64,000 nucleotides of DNA from Ursus arctos (taxonomy: Eukaryota > Chordata > Mammalia > Carnivora > Ursidae), in NCBI RefSeq assembly GCF_023065955.2, contig NW_026622874.1, positions 81,924,917-81,988,916 on the forward strand, in the 5' to 3' direction. Below are positions 22,266-34,169 of the stretch, piece by piece. The position numbers were made by a program, and so were the translations under genes. The notes below the pieces were generated by a model, which was given only the letters and a program-made list of their open reading frames with translations, was not told where the DNA came from and did no database searches. How positions within the stretch are numbered: position 1 is the first letter of the stretch; every line of letters begins with the position of its first letter.

Positions 22266-23380
22266 AAAGCCCTTGTTTTATATGGAGAAATATGTAAGGT
22301 GGTGCCTCAGGGTGCCATTCAATCAAACAGTAGTGACAGTAACAACTTAAGGCATTATTTGTCAGGAACCCCAACAGAAGCCAAAGATAAAGAAGGATTG
22401 TCTCAAATATATTTGTAGGAGTGGCTTTTGTGACTTGAGTGAGAAAAATCTAAATAAAATTGTGCTACAAGAAATACCCCTAGCTTCTTTAAAAGGACTG
22501 AAATAGTAAAAAATGAACAGAGGCCTTTGAACTGTCAAACTCCTACAAATAGAAAGCAGTCTAGAAAAAACAGCTGTAGCCATGGGATGTTTTTCATGGT
22601 GAAGGAAGGATGATTGAGAAGTCAGAGTTGAGAAAAAAGGTAGAGTCAAGAACCTTGGAGAATCATTCTCTGGTCTTGAGTCCTAATCAAAGAACTGCCA
22701 GCAATGCCAAATAGTAGATTTCAGAATTTAATTTGACTGCTTTATGCTTCTTGCTTTCCACTTACTTCATGTATAGTGGTTAAATTATGCATATCCCACG
22801 AGTTTGTGTTGGCTTTGTGGGGAGAGTGAAAGATGGTAGATTTCAAGTCCCTTTTGATCACAGGTCTTCTGTTCTAGAGTAATTGTACTCTAAGAGGTAA
22901 TCTCCAGAAACTAGACCACAGGAGGCTCATTGACACCTGGACCTGATTTAGATGACAAGACCCTGGACTTTGAGGGGATGCTATAAGTGCTTGAGACATT
23001 TGTAGCACTGAGAGCAGATGAAGGTGTTGTTATGTGAGAACAAAATGAATCATTGGAGGCAGAGGGTGAACTGTGGTTGCTGGCAGCCTTCATGATGGCC
23101 CCCAGGGATCCTCACTGATACTCACATTTTTGTGTAGTCTCCTTCTGCAGTGAATAATAGGCTGACCTTGTAACCTGTATAATACTGTGCAAGTAAAGTA
23201 TGGGACTTCTAAGACTGGGTCATAGCAGTCATTATGGCTTTTGCCTTGATTGTGAATTGCTTGCTCTGAAGATAGCACCATATCATTCAAGCTGCTCATA
23301 TAGACAAGAACTGAATCTTCTCCAAACAATCAGTATGAACTTGAGTCCAAGGCCTGCTTGGAAGTGGATAGCCTGGTCTT
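22266..23380. other. Intron, possible old repeat fragments
   Basis: No firm assignment. The part near 23130-23330 looks like an old dispersed repeat, but I cannot name it. Confidence 0.35.
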
Positions 23381-23589
23381 TTTTTTTTTTTTTTTTAAGA
23401 TTTTATTTCTTTATTCATTCGACAGAGATAGAGACAGCCAGCGAGAGAGGGAACACAAGCAGGGGGAGTGGGAGAGGAAGAAGCAGGCTCCTAGCGGAGG
23501 AGCCTGATGTGGGGCTCGATCCCGTAACGCCAGGATCACGCCCTGAGCCGAAGGCAGACGCTTAACCGCTGTGCCACCCAGGCGCCCCA
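23381..23589 (-). repeat. Young Can-SINE, antisense, with 15-bp duplication
   Basis: T-run and AAGATTTTATTTCTTTATTC at left, TGCCACCCAGGCGCCCC at right. GGATAGCCTGGTCTT is present at 23366-23380 and 23590-23604. Confidence 0.96.
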
Positions 23590-23689
23590 GGATAGCCTGG
23601 TCTTGATCAAGTGTTCAGATGACTTTAGCCCAGGTTGTCACTTGATTGCAACCTCAGAAAGACCCTGAACCAGTTTCACCCAATTAATC

Positions 23690-25240
23690 TACCATATGAC
23701 CATGCTTTTGCAGGTGGACCCAGTCAAAGCAATAAGGAATATACTAGTGAGAGGAATACCAGCATCACTGATAAAGGCTGGCAGTAGGAGATAACCTTAA
23801 CAGAAATGAACTCACTAGTAGCAGTGGAGGTAATGTGAGTCCAACATAATAGAGGATAGGTGGTGACACAGGAACAATTTTTCTAATAAAGTGTCAAGTA
23901 TGGAGGGACAGTCTGGGACACCTGGTCCACAAATGATGGTAGAACACAGCTCTCTTGCGGCAAGATAGGAGGATAGCTAGTGACTATATTGCCCAACCTG
24001 TACTACCAGAAGAAATAAAAGTTGGATCATCAGGAGCTAAGACAGCACCTGATATAGAAATTCATGGTCTCCTCCACAGTTTTCAGTTTTCAGAGCACAT
24101 ACTCATTGACTGAAGGAGAGTCTGGATTGGCTAGGTAGAAGTGCTCTGCAACACCACAGCAAGTGAACATGATAATGATTACCCAAGTCCCGCAAGGGGG
24201 CTTCCAGCAATTTACTTGTGTAACCATACTTGGAGACCCAAAGTACCATCAGGATCCTGTTGTTAGAGCAAGGCTATGTGCAGGCTAGGTAATAAATGTA
24301 ATCTTGGCTTTTGATGACTTACAGTAGGTATACTGGGACTACAGTACCATCTAGTGGACATTTCCATAGTTGCCAAATGTATCATCAGAAATGACATCCG
24401 TGACAGTTAGTGTAAACCCTTACCTTGGCTCCTTGGCCTCTGGGGAAGAGCTATCCTACTGGAAAAGCCAGGTGGAATTCTTTGAAACTGTGTACCCTCA
24501 CTGGTCAAGATGGTAAATCAAAGGCAACATCACATTCTTGGGAAAGTGGCTGAGATGAAAGCAGCATAACTAGCAATTCCCCTTAACCCCATTTAACTCC
24601 CCACTCTGGTCCTTGCATACCTGCACAATGACAGTGGATCTACCACAAATTCAAACAAATAGTTCACCTATTTGCAGCTGTTGTGTCAGATGTGGTCATT
24701 TTCACTTGTGATATGTTAATACAGCCTGAGAACATGATATAGGGCCACGGATTTGGCAAATTCATTTTTCCTGTACCATAAAAATGGGGATCAGAAATCT
24801 TTGTATTCATTTGAGTAGACAGCAACAGTATATATTTATTTGTCCAGGATTATAGGCTCTTCAGCTCTCTGTCCTAATATAATCTGAAGGGAGCTGGATT
24901 AGCTATACATTTTGGAGAGCATCACTCTGGCCCACTATATTGATAATTGGACCAGATAAGCAAGAAATGGCAAGTATTTTGGAGGCCTTGGTCAAGCATG
25001 TATTCTGAGGAAGGGACAGATAAAGCCTGTAAAGATTCAGGAGCTCACTACATCAGTAAAATTTTTCCAAGTTAGTGATCTTGTATCTGCCAGTAAGTCT
25101 TTCCAAAGCAAAGGATAATTTAGTGTATTTTATACTTCCCACAATGAAAAAGGAAAAATGAAAAGTGTGCCTGCTGGCCACTTCAGGTTTTGAAGCGAAT
25201 ATATTCTGTACCTGAGAATACTGCTTTTACCCCTATACCA

Positions 25241-25291
<51 letters not shown>

Positions 25292-26640
25292 TGCCAACTT
25301 TGACTGGAGTCCAGAGCAGGAAAGGAAACTGCACCAGGTCCAGGATGTAGTAGATGTCATCCCAACTCAGACTTCATGGTATTAATGGTAAACCTCAAGG
25401 GAAGAATAACAATGCAGACATCTAGGGTTCTGGATCAAGGCCATGCCATCAGTAATTGAAGCAGAGAATTATATTTGTCAAAAAACAGTCTGGCATTCTG
25501 TTGAGCCTTGGTAGAGATGAAGCACCTGATCGTGGGATACCAAGTAACTGTGTCCAGAAATGGCCATCATGAACTTGGTTCCATCATGAGCTGAACCATC
25601 ATATCAGTAGGGAGAGGCAAGACCAACAGCTACCCATCATAAGATGGAAGTGGTATATCAAAGATTGAACATGAGCAGAATCAGTGGACATCAGGAAGCT
25701 ATGTGAGCAGGGAATCTAAATCTTCATGTCATCCGTAACTATTACTTCAGTACTTCTCCCTCAGCTCACACACATGGCCATACTGAGGTCTCAGGTTAAC
25801 CAACTCACACAGGAAGAAAACGTTCCAAGGCTGCTTCACAGGTAGCTCAGCTTGGTACATGAGTGAAGGTCATAAATGATAAGCAGCTGCACTGGAACCC
25901 CAAATAGGAATAACCTTGAAAGACAAAAGGAGAAGAAATCCTCCTGAAGCACAGAGCTTCAGGCCATTCTCCTGGTCCTCCACTTTGTGTCACAGGATTG
26001 ACATGAAACCACTGAACTGAGCAGTGGTGAATGATCTGGAGAACTAAGGGCCTACAGTGAAAAAGACTGGAAGTTTAGGGACAAGAAATTCTAAGGTAGA
26101 GGCACATGGATGGAACTATAGGAATGAGAACAAAGTGGGAAGATCTTTATAATACATCAACATCCACCAGAGACCACATATCACAGAAGAAGTACTAAAT
26201 AATCATGTAGACAAATCAACTCAGGTGACATTAGCCAGCCTCTGCCTTCAGTAATCATAAAAGTGGTACAGGAATAGAAATCTGTAGTGGCAGGAGTACA
26301 AGAAAAGCTGAAATACAGGCACTTTCTCCCTAAGTTAACCTTGCTATTCTTATTGACACATTTCTAGCATCTTCTCAACAAACTCACTTCTGAGGACCGT
26401 TCCACAAGGAGATCAGACATCTAATTGGTGTCTAGATGAGTACTTTGGACCCCTTTCACGCTGAAAGGGGCTTCATTTCATCTTATGGAAATCAACCCTT
26501 ACTCTAGGCACATTTTTGCCTATACAGCCTCAGGCAAGATGACATCCCAGACCTTGTTGATTGGTCCAGCAGTCTGGGATTCTACATACTGTCACATCAA
26601 AGAATCCCACTTTCCAGCAAAGGAGGTACAGCAGTGAGCT
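23690..26640 (+). mobile_element. Decayed endogenous-retrovirus-like pol remnant (probable)
   Basis: The composition changes here to a more GC-balanced, gene-like text without L1 or SINE character, apart from a (CA)n run at 25244-25289. At about 24926-24955 the plus strand can be read as HYIDN, where retroviral reverse transcriptases have a YXDD active site; the second Asp is changed and a stop follows shortly after. Many stops and shifts in all frames show it is long dead. No LTRs were found. This could be ERVL-type or another class; a protein-level search would settle it. Confidence 0.45.
25244..25289. repeat. (CA)n microsatellite
   Basis: Uninterrupted AC dinucleotides over about 46 bases. 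Confidence 0.98.
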
Positions 26641-26644
26641 CACA

Positions 26645-27265
26645 ACACTGAGCTACCCTATAACCCAGCCATTGCACTACTGGGTGTTTACCCCAAAGAT
26701 ACAGACGTAGTGAAGAGAAGGGCCATATGCACCCCAGTGTTCATAGCATCATTGTCCACAATAGCTAAATTGTGGAAGGACCCGAGATGCCCTTCAACAG
26801 ATGACTGGATTAAGAAGATGTGGTCCATGTATACAATGGAATATTACTCAGCCATCAGAAAGAACAATTACCCAACATTTGCTGCAACATGGACGGGACT
26901 GGAGGAGATTATGCTAAGTGAAATAAGTCAAGCAGAGAAAGGCGATTATCATATGGTTTCACTCATTTATGGAACAGACGAAATAGCAGGGAGATCGGTA
27001 GGAGAAGGAAGGGAAGAATGAAGGGGGTCTTAAACAGAAGGGGGAATGAATCATGAGAGACTGTGGACTCTGGGAAACAAACTGAGGGCTTCAGAGGGGC
27101 GGGGGTTGGGACATTGGGATAGGCCGGTGATGGGTATTAAGGGGGGTACGTATTGCATGGAACACTGGGTGTTATACACAAACAATGAATCATGGAACAC
27201 TACATCAAAAACTAATGATGTACTATATGGTGACTAACATATAATATAATATATTTAAAAATAAA
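26645..27265 (+). repeat. Carnivore L1 3' end (ORF2 C-terminus plus 3'UTR), sense
   Basis: The plus strand keeps a 103-codon open stretch of the ORF2 C-terminus ([20 protein letters not shown]) followed by the 3'UTR to GGTGACTAACATATAATATA. Relatively young. Confidence 0.88.
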
Positions 27266-27830
27266 ATGAAACCTTGAGAAAATAAAAGCTTTGTTTTGGA
27301 TGTAAAACTTTACACATTGATCTAAATAGAGATTTCAAATAAGCAGTTCATGAGCCTGATGCTTTGGTCTAGGGAAAAGAGAGGATGAGGACACGTAGGG
27401 AAAAAACATTTACTAACACTTGGGGTAAAAGAGAAATAGCTCTTTTTTGTTACACAAGATGTTTTTCTTTATTCACCATCAGAAGGTTATATTAGAAGGA
27501 ATATACGTTTAAAGTCTGAAATGGGCTCGAATCCCAACTTTTTGACTTAGATATTGTGTTTCTTAAAGTATTTTTACTTCATTTTCCTTAAAAATTTAAT
27601 CAAAATCTGTTTATTAATTACATAGTGCTTCTGTCTCCTCCAGATAAATTAGTGTTTATGTATCATCTCTCTTAAAGGCATCTATTTTTTCTTATATTTA
27701 AGGCTATTTGGTTCCCTGGAAATGTCACTTCTCTGATGAGTGCAAGAAAATTTATGATTTTTTAGATTATTTAAACAAGCTTCTTGTTTTCTAGAGTAAG
27801 AGTGATGCTCTTTCCATATTTTTGCATCTT
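27266..27830. other. Intron, nothing recognised
   Basis: AT-rich, no repeat assigned. Confidence 0.45.
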
Positions 27831-28006
27831 TTTAAAAATAATTTTATTCATTTATTTGAGAGAGAATGTGAGCAGGAGAGGGACAGAGAACTGAAGGAGA
27901 CTGTGCCCAGTGTAGAGCCTGATACAGGGCTTGAACTCATGACCGGGAGATCATGAGGTGAAACCAAGAGTTGGATGCTTAACCAACTGAGCCACTCATG
28001 CACCCC
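27831..28006 (-). repeat. Can-SINE, antisense, with 18-bp duplication
   Basis: Older subfamily. TCCATATTTTTGCATCTT flanks it exactly at 27813-27830 and 28007-28024. Confidence 0.92.
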
Positions 28007-28067
28007 TCCATATTTTTGCATCTTAAGCAGGAACACCGCTAAACAAACATAAGAAATTTGAGATACC

Positions 28068-28257
28068 AGGACACCTGTGTGGCTCAGTTGGTTAGGCATC
28101 TGCCTTCAGCTCAGGTCATGATCCCAGGGCTCTGGGATTGAGTTCCGCATTGGGCTCCTTACTCAGCGGGGAGTCTGCATCTCCCTCTGCTTGCATCTCC
28201 CTCTGCTTGTGCTCTTCTCTCTCTCTCTCAAATAAATAAAATCTTAAAAAAAAAAAG
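28068..28257 (+). repeat. Can-SINE, sense, facing the previous one
   Basis: AGGACACCTGTGTGGCTCAG ... AAATAAATAAAATCTT plus A-tail. TTGAGATACC is at 28058-28067 and 28258-28267. It forms an inverted pair with the SINE at 27831. Confidence 0.92.
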
Positions 28258-28620
28258 TTGAGATACCTATAAAACATCTGCATTTTAGATGTTCTATCGA
28301 GATTTTCTCTTGTAGTTTCTCCAAACCAGGACAAATGCATGGAATGAAGAGGATTATGGCATTATCAGCTTTAAGATATTAACTGAATCATGGCATGAAT
28401 GGATATTACTGGGGGGGGCTGTTTATAGATTTACTGTGAAATTTTTATGCTTTCAGATATTTTTTTCTGATCATATTTTCATCCTCCTTAATTTTGGATT
28501 TTTTTCCTCATGAGATTGGTTATGTGGTATGGTTTCTTGTATAGATAGTTGATAGGAGTGCTTGTCCTTCCAAAGTGATGGTGATAGATAAAGTCAATAT
28601 TTGTGGGTTTTCCTCAACAG
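28258..28620. other. Intron just upstream of the Walker A exon
   Basis: No repeat seen; ends in the acceptor TTTTCCTCAACAG. Confidence 0.5.
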
Positions 28621-28750
28621 GAATTCCGAGTGCAAAATACTACCAAAATAGCTGTAAAAGACTTGTCTTTGAATTTATATGTGGGGCAGATCACTGTTCT
28701 TCTAGGACACAATGGGGCAGGAAAATCCACTACTCTATCTATTCTCTCAG
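28621..28750 (+). CDS. ABCA exon 7 of window: NBD1 Walker A
   Basis: This 130-nt exon runs from phase 0 to phase 1. It encodes [20 protein letters not shown], then [20 protein letters not shown]. The P-loop GHNGAGKST is intact, including the lysine and serine that bind the phosphates and Mg-ATP, so NBD1 should bind nucleotide. The acceptor is TTTTCCTCAACAG and the donor TCAG|GTAAGC. The glycine codon split here is completed at 37233, after an 8.5-kb intron. Confidence 0.95.
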
Positions 28751-28919
28751 GTAAGCGTATATATCTGTCCAGCGTATCCTCACATAGACACTGTAGATCA
28801 AACCTATAAGACTTTTTTGTATTCTTTTGATATTTACAATTTAGCCAGTTCAGTAATAAATAAAATTGTTCAGTAATCTTTCCTTTTAAATTGTAAATAA
28901 TTTCATGGGAGAGATAGCA

Positions 28920-30410
28920 GATAACAGGTTTTACAAAGATTTTACAAAGTGACCATTATAAATATGCTCAAAGAACTAAAGGAAACCATGATTAAAGAAG
29001 TAATGGAATGTATGAAAAACATTGAAATGTATGAAATGTGTGAAATGTATGAAATGTATGAAAATGTCAATGAAAAGATAGAAATTATAAAAAGAAGAAC
29101 CAGATGGGAATTCTGGAGTTGAAAATACAATCACCAAAGTGAAAAATTCATTAAAGGCACTCAACAGTAGATTTTGTGAATGGTCACAGAACACCAGTGA
29201 ACTTGAAGATAGATTGATAGAGATTATAAAATGTGAATAAAAAAAGGAAAAAGAATTAAGAAAAAATAACAGTTTCATAGGAATTTTTGATAACTTTAAA
29301 TGCACCAGCAAACATGTACTGGGATATAGGAAAGGAGAAAGAGAGCAAAGCCACAAGGTATTCTACAAAATAATGGCTGAAAACATTAATCTTCACATTC
29401 AAGAAGCTCCACAAACTTCAAATAAGATAAATGTGAAGAGATTATCACCCATAAATATTATAGTAAAAATTATTGAGAAAATCTTAAAAGCAGGAAGCCA
29501 AAAATAATTTGTCACATTCAGTTGCACCCCAGTAGGACCAGAAGCTGACTTCTAATTAGAAACAATGGAGGCCAGAAATTAAATCAGTAATCAAAAAGCT
29601 CCCAATGACCAAAAGTCCAGGAACAGATGTCTTCACAGGTGAGTTTTATCAAATATTTAAAAGAGTTAATGCTCATTCTTCTCAAAGTATTCTAAAAAAT
29701 AGAAGAGGAAAGAAAACTTCCAAACTCATTCTACAAGGTCAACATTATCCTGATACCAAGTCAAGCGCCTTGCATAAAACTACAGGTCAATATTTCTGAA
29801 TATATATATAAATCTCCTCAACAAAATGTTAGCAAACCAAATTCAACAATACATTGAAAGGGTTACCATGATCATGTTGGATTTAAGCTACAGATACAAC
29901 TGTGGTTCAATATTGGCAAATCAATCAATCTGGTACATCACATTAACAAGGGGAAGGATAAAAACCATATGATCATCTCAGTAGATGCATAAAAAAAGCA
30001 TTTGACAAAATACAACATCCATTCTTGATTTTAAAAACTCTCAAAGTGTGTTTGGAGGGAACTCCAAAAATATGTTTGGGGGGAAGGTATTTCAATATAA
30101 TTAAGGCCATATATAATAAACCTACAGCTAAAATCATACTCAGCGGTGAAAATGAAATCTTTTCTTCTACGATCAGAAACAAGACAAAGATGTCTACTCC
30201 CACCACTTTCATTCAACATAATAGTGGAAGTCCTAATCACAGCAATTAGACAACAAGAAGAAATAAAAAGCATTTAAATTGGTAAGGAAGCTTAATACCA
30301 TCACTATTTGCAGATGACCTGATATATGTAGAAAATTCTGAAGACACCACCAAAAAACTATTAGAACTAAAAAATTAATTCCACTAAGTTGCAAAACACA
30401 AAATTAATAT
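28920..30410 (+). repeat. Old L1 (ORF1 and reverse-transcriptase part), sense
   Basis: The first part reads like L1 ORF1 coiled-coil coding sequence and includes a 9-bp tandem repeat at 29023-29066. The later part is ORF2, recognisable by TTTGCAGATGACCTGATATA (coding FADDLIY, the reverse-transcriptase active site). Short open pieces only; several parts are missing. Confidence 0.7.
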
Positions 30411-30411
30411 G

Positions 30412-33060
30412 AAGGGGTAGTTTGGGAAGATGGCAGAGTAGGAGGACCCTGAGCTCACCCCATCCCATGTTTACAACAAGATGTTCATCCATGTCCAAGT
30501 AAATAAACTGGAGAGTCATCCAAAGACTATCAGAACAAACTCTACAACTAAATATAGACAAGAAACTGCATCTGAAAGATAAGGAAGGTCAGAAAGGCAG
30601 AGGGGGGCTGCTAGCAAGAGGGAGGGAGTTGTACACAGAAAGGTCAGAGAAATAGATCTTCACACCAGGGAGCTTACATGGGGAAGAGTGATCCTCATAA
30701 CTTTTGGCTTTGAAAACCAGAGGAGCTGAATTCTGTGAATTTGTATAACCAGTGGAACTTAGAGCCTGGAGTTTTAAAAGTCAGCTGATTCAGCACTGGG
30801 CAAGCAGGGAGGGCTAGTGATAGCTGGGTTACTGCCCTTGAACAGATAGCAGCCTGCACAGAGAAGCAACATAAAAACAACAGTTTACGCAGTGCCAGGG
30901 GCAAATGAGAGACAGATCTGTTCATAGTGATTTCAGAGCATGTTGGGGGACTTCTCCAAAACTGAGGGAGCTAGCAGGCACCATTTCTCCCCCTTTCTCA
31001 CTCTCACCCCCAATCCGCTGGTCCCAGCATAAACACAGGGCCATCTTCAGGCAGCAGGACTACCCATACACTTGCTACCTAACCTTCTAGTAGTGCACAA
31101 TGCCCATGAGTTCTGAGGACTCGCCCACTTTAAGCTTGCTAGCCTCAGTCCTGGGCTTAGTACAAATTTTGCTAAAGCCACATGTGCACCCTGTCTTGCC
31201 ATTGTGTGCCCTGCACATTTCCTGTGCTGCACCCAGCCATCCTTGTGCACCAGGCCCAGTCTCGCCCTCAGCCACTGCAGCACTTAGGGGCATACAGCAT
31301 AAAACTAGTGGCCCAGAGCAAATTTGCTAACACTGCCACCGCACTCCCAAGTTCCTCGGCGGGTATACTCCTTCAGAGCTGTCCTGCCTGGGGGTTCCTG
31401 GGTGGCTCAGTCGGTTAAGCATCTGCCTTTGGCTCAGATCATGATCCCAGAGTCCTTGGATCAAGTCCTGCATGGGTCTCCCTGCTCAGGGGGGAATCTG
31501 CTTCTCCCTCCCCCTCTGTCCTCCTCATTTATTCTCTCTCTCTCTCTTTCTCTCAAATAAATAAAAATCTTTAAAAAAGAGAGAGAACTGGCCTGCCTGG
31601 ATCCCATTAACACCACAGAGAACAAGCATGCCCACAAAAGTCGGAGAGTCACTGCAGATGACTTCACTGACAGGAAAAGTGACTCAGACACAACAGCAGG
31701 GCATAAACAACACACATAGGATTCTCTTCTAAAGTGCCAAGTTCTGATGAACAGGGGATGCTGCACTGTAGGGCACTCCAGGACCTCTTCTTCATAAAGA
31801 CACTACTTTCAAGAGCAGAAGATGTAGCTGACTTTCCTAATACACAGAAACAGACAGAGGCAGACAAATGAGGAGACAGAAAAATTTATTCCCAATGTAA
31901 AGGCCACAACCAGAGATCTAAGCAAAACAGATAAAAGTAACATGCCTGAGAGAGAATTTAAAGCAATGATCATAAGGATATTCACTGGAATTGAGAAAAG
32001 AGTGGAAGACATGAGCGAGACCCTTAACACAGAAGTAAGGAACAACATGGCAGAGATAAAGGGCTCAATAAACAAAATGAGAAGCATGCTTGATGGAATG
32101 AACTGCAAGATGGGAGAAGTAGGAGAATGAATTAGTGACCTAAAAGGCAGAGTAGTAGAAAGTAATCAAGCTGAACAAAAAAGAGAGAACAAAGAATTAT
32201 GCAAAATGAGAATAGACTTAGGGAACTCTGACCCCATCAAATCTAATGACATTCATATTATAGGAGTCCCAGAAGAAAAGAGAGAAAATGAGACAGATAA
32301 TTTATTTGAAGAAATAATAGCTAAAAACATCCCTATTTGTGGAAGGAAACAGATATCCAGATCCAGGAGGCACAGAGAACCCCCATCAAAATCAACAAAA
32401 GCATATCCACACTAAGACATGTTGTAATTAAACTGACAAAATACAGTGATAAAGAATTTTTTTAAAAGTAGCAAGACAAAAGGGAACTGTAACCTACAAG
32501 GGAAAACCCATAAGACTAGCAGGAGATTTTTCAGCAGAAACTTTGCAAACCAGAAGAGAGTGGAATCATATGTTAAAAGTGCTGACTGGGAAAAATCTGC
32601 AGCCAAAAATACTTCTATCCAGCAACGCTATCAATCAGAATAGAAGGAGAAATAAGAAATTCACAGACACACAAAAAACTAAAAGAGTTCATGACCACTA
32701 AAGCAACCCTGCAAGAAATATTAAAGGGGGCTTTAAAGAGTGGAAAGGAAAGACTGAAAATGACAGTATAAAGGTAGGAAACACAAAAGCAGGAAAAGTG
32801 AATTTTTCTATAAAAAAATAAATCCAGAAACTCACAAAATAAAATAATACAGAATATAACAACATATACCCAAAGCATGGGGAGGAGAGGAAAAAAGAAT
32901 GGATTCAAATTTGGACAGCCATCAACTTAATATAGACTGCTATATGCAGAAGTGTTTACATACAAATCTAATGGTAACCATATATAAAAAACCACTAATA
33001 AATGTGCAAAGAGTAAACAGAAAGAAGTCCATATGTATATCACTGAAAAAATAAGCAAAA
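30412..33060 (+). repeat. L1 5'UTR and ORF1, sense
   Basis: GGGAAGATGGCAGAGTAGGA at about 30425 is the start of a carnivore L1 5'UTR. ORF1 begins around 31942 (MPEREFKAMIIRIFTGIEKR) and is broken by stops at 32128 and later into three pieces (31942-32130, 32206-32415, 32446-32643). A SINE interrupts the 5'UTR at 31391. Confidence 0.8.
31391..31586 (+). repeat. Can-SINE, sense, inside L1 5'UTR
   Basis: GGGGTTCCTGGGTGGCTCAG to AATAAATAAAAATCTTT. Similar sequence (CTGTCCTGCCTGG, CTGGCCTGCCTGG) flanks it as a duplication. Confidence 0.88.
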
Positions 33061-33067
33061 CATGAAA

Positions 33068-33404
33068 GAGAGAAAGACAGCCTGAATGGGAGAATATGTT
33101 TGCAAATAATATATCCAATAAGGGGTTAATATCCAGACTATGTAAAGAACTCACACAACTCATCACCAGAGAAAGGAAACAATCTTATTAAAAAATGGGC
33201 AGAGGACCTGAATATTTTTTTTCCAAAGACATCTAGGTGGCCAATAGACATATGAAAAGATGCTCAAGGGGTACCTGGGTGGCTCAGTCAGTTAAGCATC
33301 TGCCTTTGGCTCAGGTCATGATCCCAGGGTCCTGGGATTGAGCCCCATGTTGGGCTCCCTGCTCAGCGGGAAGTCTGCGTCTCCCTCTGCTCCTACCCCC
33401 ACTC

Positions 33405-33446
<42 letters not shown>

Positions 33447-34165
33447 AAATAAATAAAATCTTTTAAAAAAAAGATGCTCAACATCAGTCATCATCAGTAA
33501 ATGCAAATCAAAACAATGAAATATCACTTCACACCAGTCAGAATGGTTAGTATCAAAAGGATAAGAAATAAATGTTGGGGAGAATGTGGAGGAAAGGGAA
33601 CCCTCATGCACTGTTGGTGGGAATGTAATTTGGTGCAGCCACTGTGGAAAAATAGTATGGAGTTTCCTCAAAAAATTAAAAACAGAAATACCATATGATC
33701 CAGTAATTTCACTTCTGGGAATTTACCCAAAGAAAATGAAAACAGTAGTTCAAAAAGGTACATGTACCACTACATTTATTGCAGCAATATTTACAACAAC
33801 TAAGAAATAGACGCCCAAGTGTCCATCAATACATGAATGGATAAGGAAGATGTGATATACACATAAATAGTGTATATATGTGTTGTGTATATATGTATGG
33901 TATATATATGTGGTGTATGTATTTATGTGGTACATATATCTATATGTGGTGTGTATATATACTGTGTTGTCATTTGCAACAACATGGATGTAAATAGACA
34001 AAGAAAGGCAAATACTTCATGATTTCACTCATAGGTAGACTTGAAGAAACAAAAACAAACACTAAATACGGAGAACAAAGTGGTGGTTGACAGATAGGGG
34101 ATGGGCAAAATCACTGATGGGGATTAATAGGTACAAACTTCCAGCTACAAAAAAAATTTTTTTTT
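33068..34165 (+). repeat. L1 ORF2 C-terminus and 3' end, sense, split by SINE
   Basis: GCCTGAATGGGAGAATATGT is ORF2 sequence directly after the ORF1 region, so most of ORF2 is missing. It continues past the SINE to a (TA/TG)-rich microsatellite (33853-33961) and the 3' end. Confidence 0.78.
33268..33468 (+). repeat. Can-SINE, sense, with 13-bp duplication
   Basis: GGGGTACCTGGGTGGCTCAG at the 5' end, a (TC)n run at about 33411-33442, then AAGTAAATAAATAAAATC. AAAAGATGCTCAA lies at 33255-33267 and 33469-33481. Confidence 0.94.
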
Positions 34166-34169
34166 AAAG

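Noticed and set aside
22362..23329. Minus-strand frames as exons of an antisense gene
   Set aside because: Low-complexity or ordinary chance frames, no matching splice sites and no family resemblance.
25130..25360. Frame with a Cys-Val repeat (also 44242-44445)
   Set aside because: Produced by (CA)n microsatellites.
27046..27237. A recurring open frame beginning like MNHERLWTLGNKLRASEG (also at 16607-16798, 43909-44091, 53205-53405, 59802-59993) as a small protein family
   Set aside because: It is the translated L1 3'UTR, found wherever that repeat lies and on either strand according to its orientation. It is non-coding in L1 and has no own start context.
31942..32643. Functional L1 ORF1
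   Set aside because: Interrupted by stops at about 32128 and 32415 and not followed by a full ORF2.
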